Shown here in pieces: positions 61,476 through 64,000 of a DNA stretch of 64,000 bases. Each line of letters opens with the position of its first letter. The stretch's first letter is position 1. The stretch spans positions 72,112 through 136,111 of the forward strand of contig DPGI01000005.1 of assembly GCA_003522085.1 (NCBI GenBank). The letters run 5' to 3'. The notes under the pieces were generated by a model. It saw only the letters and a program-made list of their open reading frames with translations, was not told where the DNA came from and searched no databases. Both the position numbers and the translations under genes were made by a program. The stretch is from Clostridiales bacterium (GTDB taxonomy: Bacteria; Bacillota; Clostridia; Christensenellales; UBA1242).

Positions 61476-62026
61476 ATTATCATTTTAACAACTTCCCACC
61501 CTATAAAAATAAACAAAAGTGCAAACGCGAATGCAATCAATAGCAGTTCCGAACCAGCAAAAAATATTGTCGCGGCAAGTATAAGTCCGCACGCCACCAG
61601 TTGTCCCAAGGCGATAGCGAGCGCACATTGCCATATTTTTAAGTTTGTAAGTCCAGCAATCAAACTGCCCGACCATACCCCTGTCAGTGGCAGCGGGATT
61701 GCCACAAATCCGCCCAACAAAACAAGTTTTTTAAGTTTGCTTTGAGTTGATGAGATTTTGTCGAGTTTGCTTGAAAAGTGGTCTTGCAAAAAGCCAGTGG
61801 GAAAGCGGTTTTTGATTTTGCGCGTAAAAAAGACAACCGGAAAAATTGGCAGAATGCTGCCTATATACACGCACAGCAGTGCAAGCCAAGGTGAAAGCGG
61901 AGCGGCTAGAAGACTGCTCAGAGCAAAAGGAATAGCGACTCTCGCCTCTAATCCAGGTATCAGCGAAATCAAAAATACAGCCAAAAATGGACAATGTGAA
62001 AAAGCAGCAGCGAAAGATTCAAGCAT
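61454..62026 (-). CDS. small-multidrug-export-type membrane protein
   Basis: 190 aa from the ATG at 62026, with GGGAGAA as SD. Five or so membrane helices; signature segments ISLIPGLEARVAIPFAL near the N-terminus and IPLPLTGVWSGSLIAGL in the second half place it in the family called small multidrug export proteins (PF06695). Actual transport has not been established for most members, and it is related to the DedA-like fold. Monocistronic; it ends convergent with the PadR-type gene. Confidence 0.8.
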   Translation of the reverse strand: MLESFAAAFSHCPFLAVFLISLIPGLEARVAIPFALSSLLAAPLSPWLALLCVYIGSILPIFPVVFFTRKIKNRFPTGFLQDHFSSKLDKISSTQSKLKKLVLLGGFVAIPLPLTGVWSGSLIAGLTNLKIWQCALAIALGQLVACGLILAATIFFAGSELLLIAFAFALLFIFIGWEVVKMIIKKKRTM

Positions 62027-62123
62027 AAAAAGTTCTCCCAAAACTAGTATATGCTGTGCTTTTTGGCAAAAGTATATTAAAGAGTAAATCAAGGGAAAAG
62101 CTAAGCCTGTAAAATTAAAGCAA

Positions 62124-62156
62124 ACAAAAAAAGGTTGGCATTTTTAACCAACCTTT
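62124..62156 (-). terminator. terminator after rny
   Basis: AAAGGTTGG (62130-62138) and CCAACCTTT (62148-62156). Read on the minus strand it is followed by a T run, so it ends the rny transcript. Confidence 0.8.
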
Positions 62157-62261
62157 AAAAAGCACGCGATTTAAAGATAGCGATTTAGTTTGATTTGCTT
62201 AATCCAAACATAAAGCCGACCATAAGTTTATCCTCAAGGCAAACATAATGCTGGATTAAAA

Positions 62262-63848
62262 TTATTTTGCTGTTTCGCTGAAACGAGATTCTCTGATAAC
62301 ATTGACTTTGATTTGGCCAGGATATTGCATCTCGTCTTCAATCTTTTTAGCGATGTCTTTTGCAAGGAACATTGCGTCGTTGTCTGATATTTCTTCAGGT
62401 TTAACGATAATTCTGACTTCTCTTCCCGCTTGAACGGCATATGCTTTTTCAACACCCTTAAAGCTGTTTGAGATTTCTTCAAGTTGTTGAAGTCTCTTAA
62501 TGTAGGCTTCAAAACTTTCGCGTCTAGCACCAGGTCTTGAGCTTGAAATTGCATCGGCAATTTGAACGATAACCGCTTCGACACTTCTAAATTCAACATT
62601 GAAGTGATGCGCTTCGATGCAGTGAATAACTGCTGGGTTTTCTTTGTATTTTGTTGCAAGGTCAACACCGATTTGAACGTGTGTTCCTTCGATTTCATGG
62701 TCGAGAGCTTTTCCGATGTCGTGAAGCAATCCGCCGCGTTTTGCGATGTTTGCGTCCGCTCCAAGTTCGGTTGCAATAAGCCCTGCAAGGATGGATGTTT
62801 CGATTGAGTGCTTAAGTGCATTTTGACCATAACTTGTTCTGTATTTTAATCTTCCTAAAACTTTAACAAGTTCTGGATGCAAGTTGAAAATTCCAACTTC
62901 TTCGCAAGCGTTTTCGCCGGCTTCTTTGATGGCTTTATCAACTTCTTTGGTCATTTTTTCAACGATTTCTTCGATTCTTGTTGGGTGAATACGTCCATCA
63001 ACAACCAGTTTTTCAAGGCTGAGTCGTGCGATTTCTCTTCTGATTGGGTCGAATGAAGAAATGGTGATTGATTCAGGTGTGTCATCGACGATAAGTTCAA
63101 CGCCGGTTGCTGCTTCGATTGCGCGAATGTTTCGGCCTTCTCTTCCGATGATTCTTCCCTTCATTTCGTCAGTTGGAAGCGGAATAACTGAAACTGTCAT
63201 TTCTGTTGAAAGGTCGGTTGCGCATTTTTGAATAGCAGAAGCAACGATGTCGCGGGCTTTTTTGTCGCCTTCTTCTTTTGCTTCGTCTTCGATGCGCTTG
63301 ATGATTTGTCCTGCTTCTTTCTTAGCATCTTCGGTCATGCTTGAAACCAACATATCTTTGGCTTCTTGCTTTTTTAGACCGCTGATTTTTTCGAGTTTTG
63401 CAAGCATTTCATCTTTGATTTTTTCTTGTTCTTCGATTTGAGAGTTGAGTTTTTGCTTAGCGTCGTCTATGCGCTTTTTCTCATCTTCAATCTGTTCACT
63501 TTTGCGATCAAGTGAAAGTTCTTTTGTTTCAATAAATTTTTCTCTTTCAGTAAGTCTCTCTTCAGATTTTTGAATTTCGACACGTCTTTCTTTAAGTTCG
63601 GTTTCAACTTCATCTCTGTATTTGTGACTTGCTTCTTTGGCCTCGAGTGAGGCTTCCTTTTTTATGGTTTTTGCTTCTGCATATGCCTCTTCGATAATAC
63701 GAACAGCGTTCGATTTACTTTTACCGAGTTTTTTTGTTGCAATTAATATATACAGTCCAATTCCCCCGCCGATTCCGACAGCGAAACAGGCTAATGCAAT
63801 TACAGCGACAATAGCAGGAGCAACTGCACCAATTATGCTTATGCTCAT
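62262..63848 (-). CDS. rny: ribonuclease Y
   Basis: 528 aa. N-terminal membrane helix (AIVAVIALACFAVGIGG), long coiled coil (about 40-200), KH domain (IIGREGRNIRAIEAATGVEL) and HD domain (HSIETSILAGLIATELG, LLHDIGKALDHEIEG, HCIEAHH). RNase Y starts decay of many mRNAs in Bacillota. AGGAGCAAAAGT is the SD. No gene is seen in 63849-64000, which is AT-rich and should hold its promoter. Confidence 0.97.
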   Translation of the reverse strand: MSISIIGAVAPAIVAVIALACFAVGIGGGIGLYILIATKKLGKSKSNAVRIIEEAYAEAKTIKKEASLEAKEASHKYRDEVETELKERRVEIQKSEERLTEREKFIETKELSLDRKSEQIEDEKKRIDDAKQKLNSQIEEQEKIKDEMLAKLEKISGLKKQEAKDMLVSSMTEDAKKEAGQIIKRIEDEAKEEGDKKARDIVASAIQKCATDLSTEMTVSVIPLPTDEMKGRIIGREGRNIRAIEAATGVELIVDDTPESITISSFDPIRREIARLSLEKLVVDGRIHPTRIEEIVEKMTKEVDKAIKEAGENACEEVGIFNLHPELVKVLGRLKYRTSYGQNALKHSIETSILAGLIATELGADANIAKRGGLLHDIGKALDHEIEGTHVQIGVDLATKYKENPAVIHCIEAHHFNVEFRSVEAVIVQIADAISSSRPGARRESFEAYIKRLQQLEEISNSFKGVEKAYAVQAGREVRIIVKPEEISDNDAMFLAKDIAKKIEDEMQYPGQIKVNVIRESRFSETAK

Positions 63849-64000
63849 ACTTTTGCTCCTCTTAAAATTTTATAGGTTTCCCTACAAAATCAAGTATACG
63901 ATATTTTTATTGCCAAGTCAAACGAATTTAATTACATAACTATATAATAAAAAATATAATATAAATATTAGGCGACAAAAAAAGCCGAAAAACCCATCTG

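Noticed and set aside
62234..62830. 198-codon frame overlapping rny in another frame
   Set aside because: Shadow of RNase Y with Lys/Ser/Leu-rich composition and no SD.

Overview
The window reads as chromosome of a low-GC, Gram-positive, endospore-forming bacterium (Bacillota, probably an uncultured Clostridia lineage). The evidence is a spoIIAA-spoIIAB-sigF operon, spoVAC-spoVAD-spoVAE, yunB and spoIVB, an McsA/McsB/ClpC module, RNase Y, an argR-recN pair and a phenylalanine T-box. Gene starts mostly carry strong Shine-Dalgarno (SD) sites, and sigma-A-type promoters are easy to see. No species call can be made from sequence alone.

Layout. (1) 1-5.3 kb: a visibly AT-richer block with a tightly packed run of a sugar-transfer-type ATP-grasp protein, a ureohydrolase, a D-Ala-D-Ala-ligase-like ATP-grasp enzyme and a lysine-2,3-aminomutase-like radical SAM enzyme, followed by rsgA. 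It ends facing the 3' end of a tRNA-Leu gene. The four enzymes look like a small biosynthetic pathway on a basic amino acid and are the best candidate here for an undescribed system. (2) 5.8-11.1 kb: accessory region with a sigma-region-4-like regulator, an SH3-type membrane protein, a lone intact phage terminase large subunit and a GLUG-repeat surface protein. (3) 11.1-25.4 kb: housekeeping and stress genes: dinB, a degenerate amidohydrolase, tex, mcsA (apparent ACG start), mcsB, clpC, hpf, ung, eno, tyrS, a YigZ-type gene, recX, acpS and an orphan ABC substrate-binding lipoprotein. (4) 25.5-36 kb: a small membrane protein, valS, a membrane protein, a sugar nucleotidyltransferase-like gene, a heterodimeric ABC exporter, a 17-residue-repeat solenoid protein and a manganese-transporter-like permease. 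(5) 36-43.9 kb: degV, an SDR, the spoIIA operon, a Cys-repeat lipoprotein, the spoVA genes and yunB. (6) 43.9-54.7 kb: rluA-type synthase, T-box-pheS-pheT, cysteine desulfurase-thiI, argR-recN-spoIVB. (7) 54.8-64 kb: GNAT, tyrosine recombinase, serS, an unknown protein, a PadR-type regulator fused to a membrane domain, a small-multidrug-export-type membrane protein and rny.

Two patterns cut across the window. From 35.9 to 59.4 kb, several intergenic regions carry clusters of a heptamer (TATTATG/CATAATA), often as dyads, plus a related element (TATTATGTTAT, six bases, ATAAC). Separately, at least four genes have a -10 hexamer six or seven bases before the ATG and no SD, which suggests leaderless mRNAs alongside SD-led ones.
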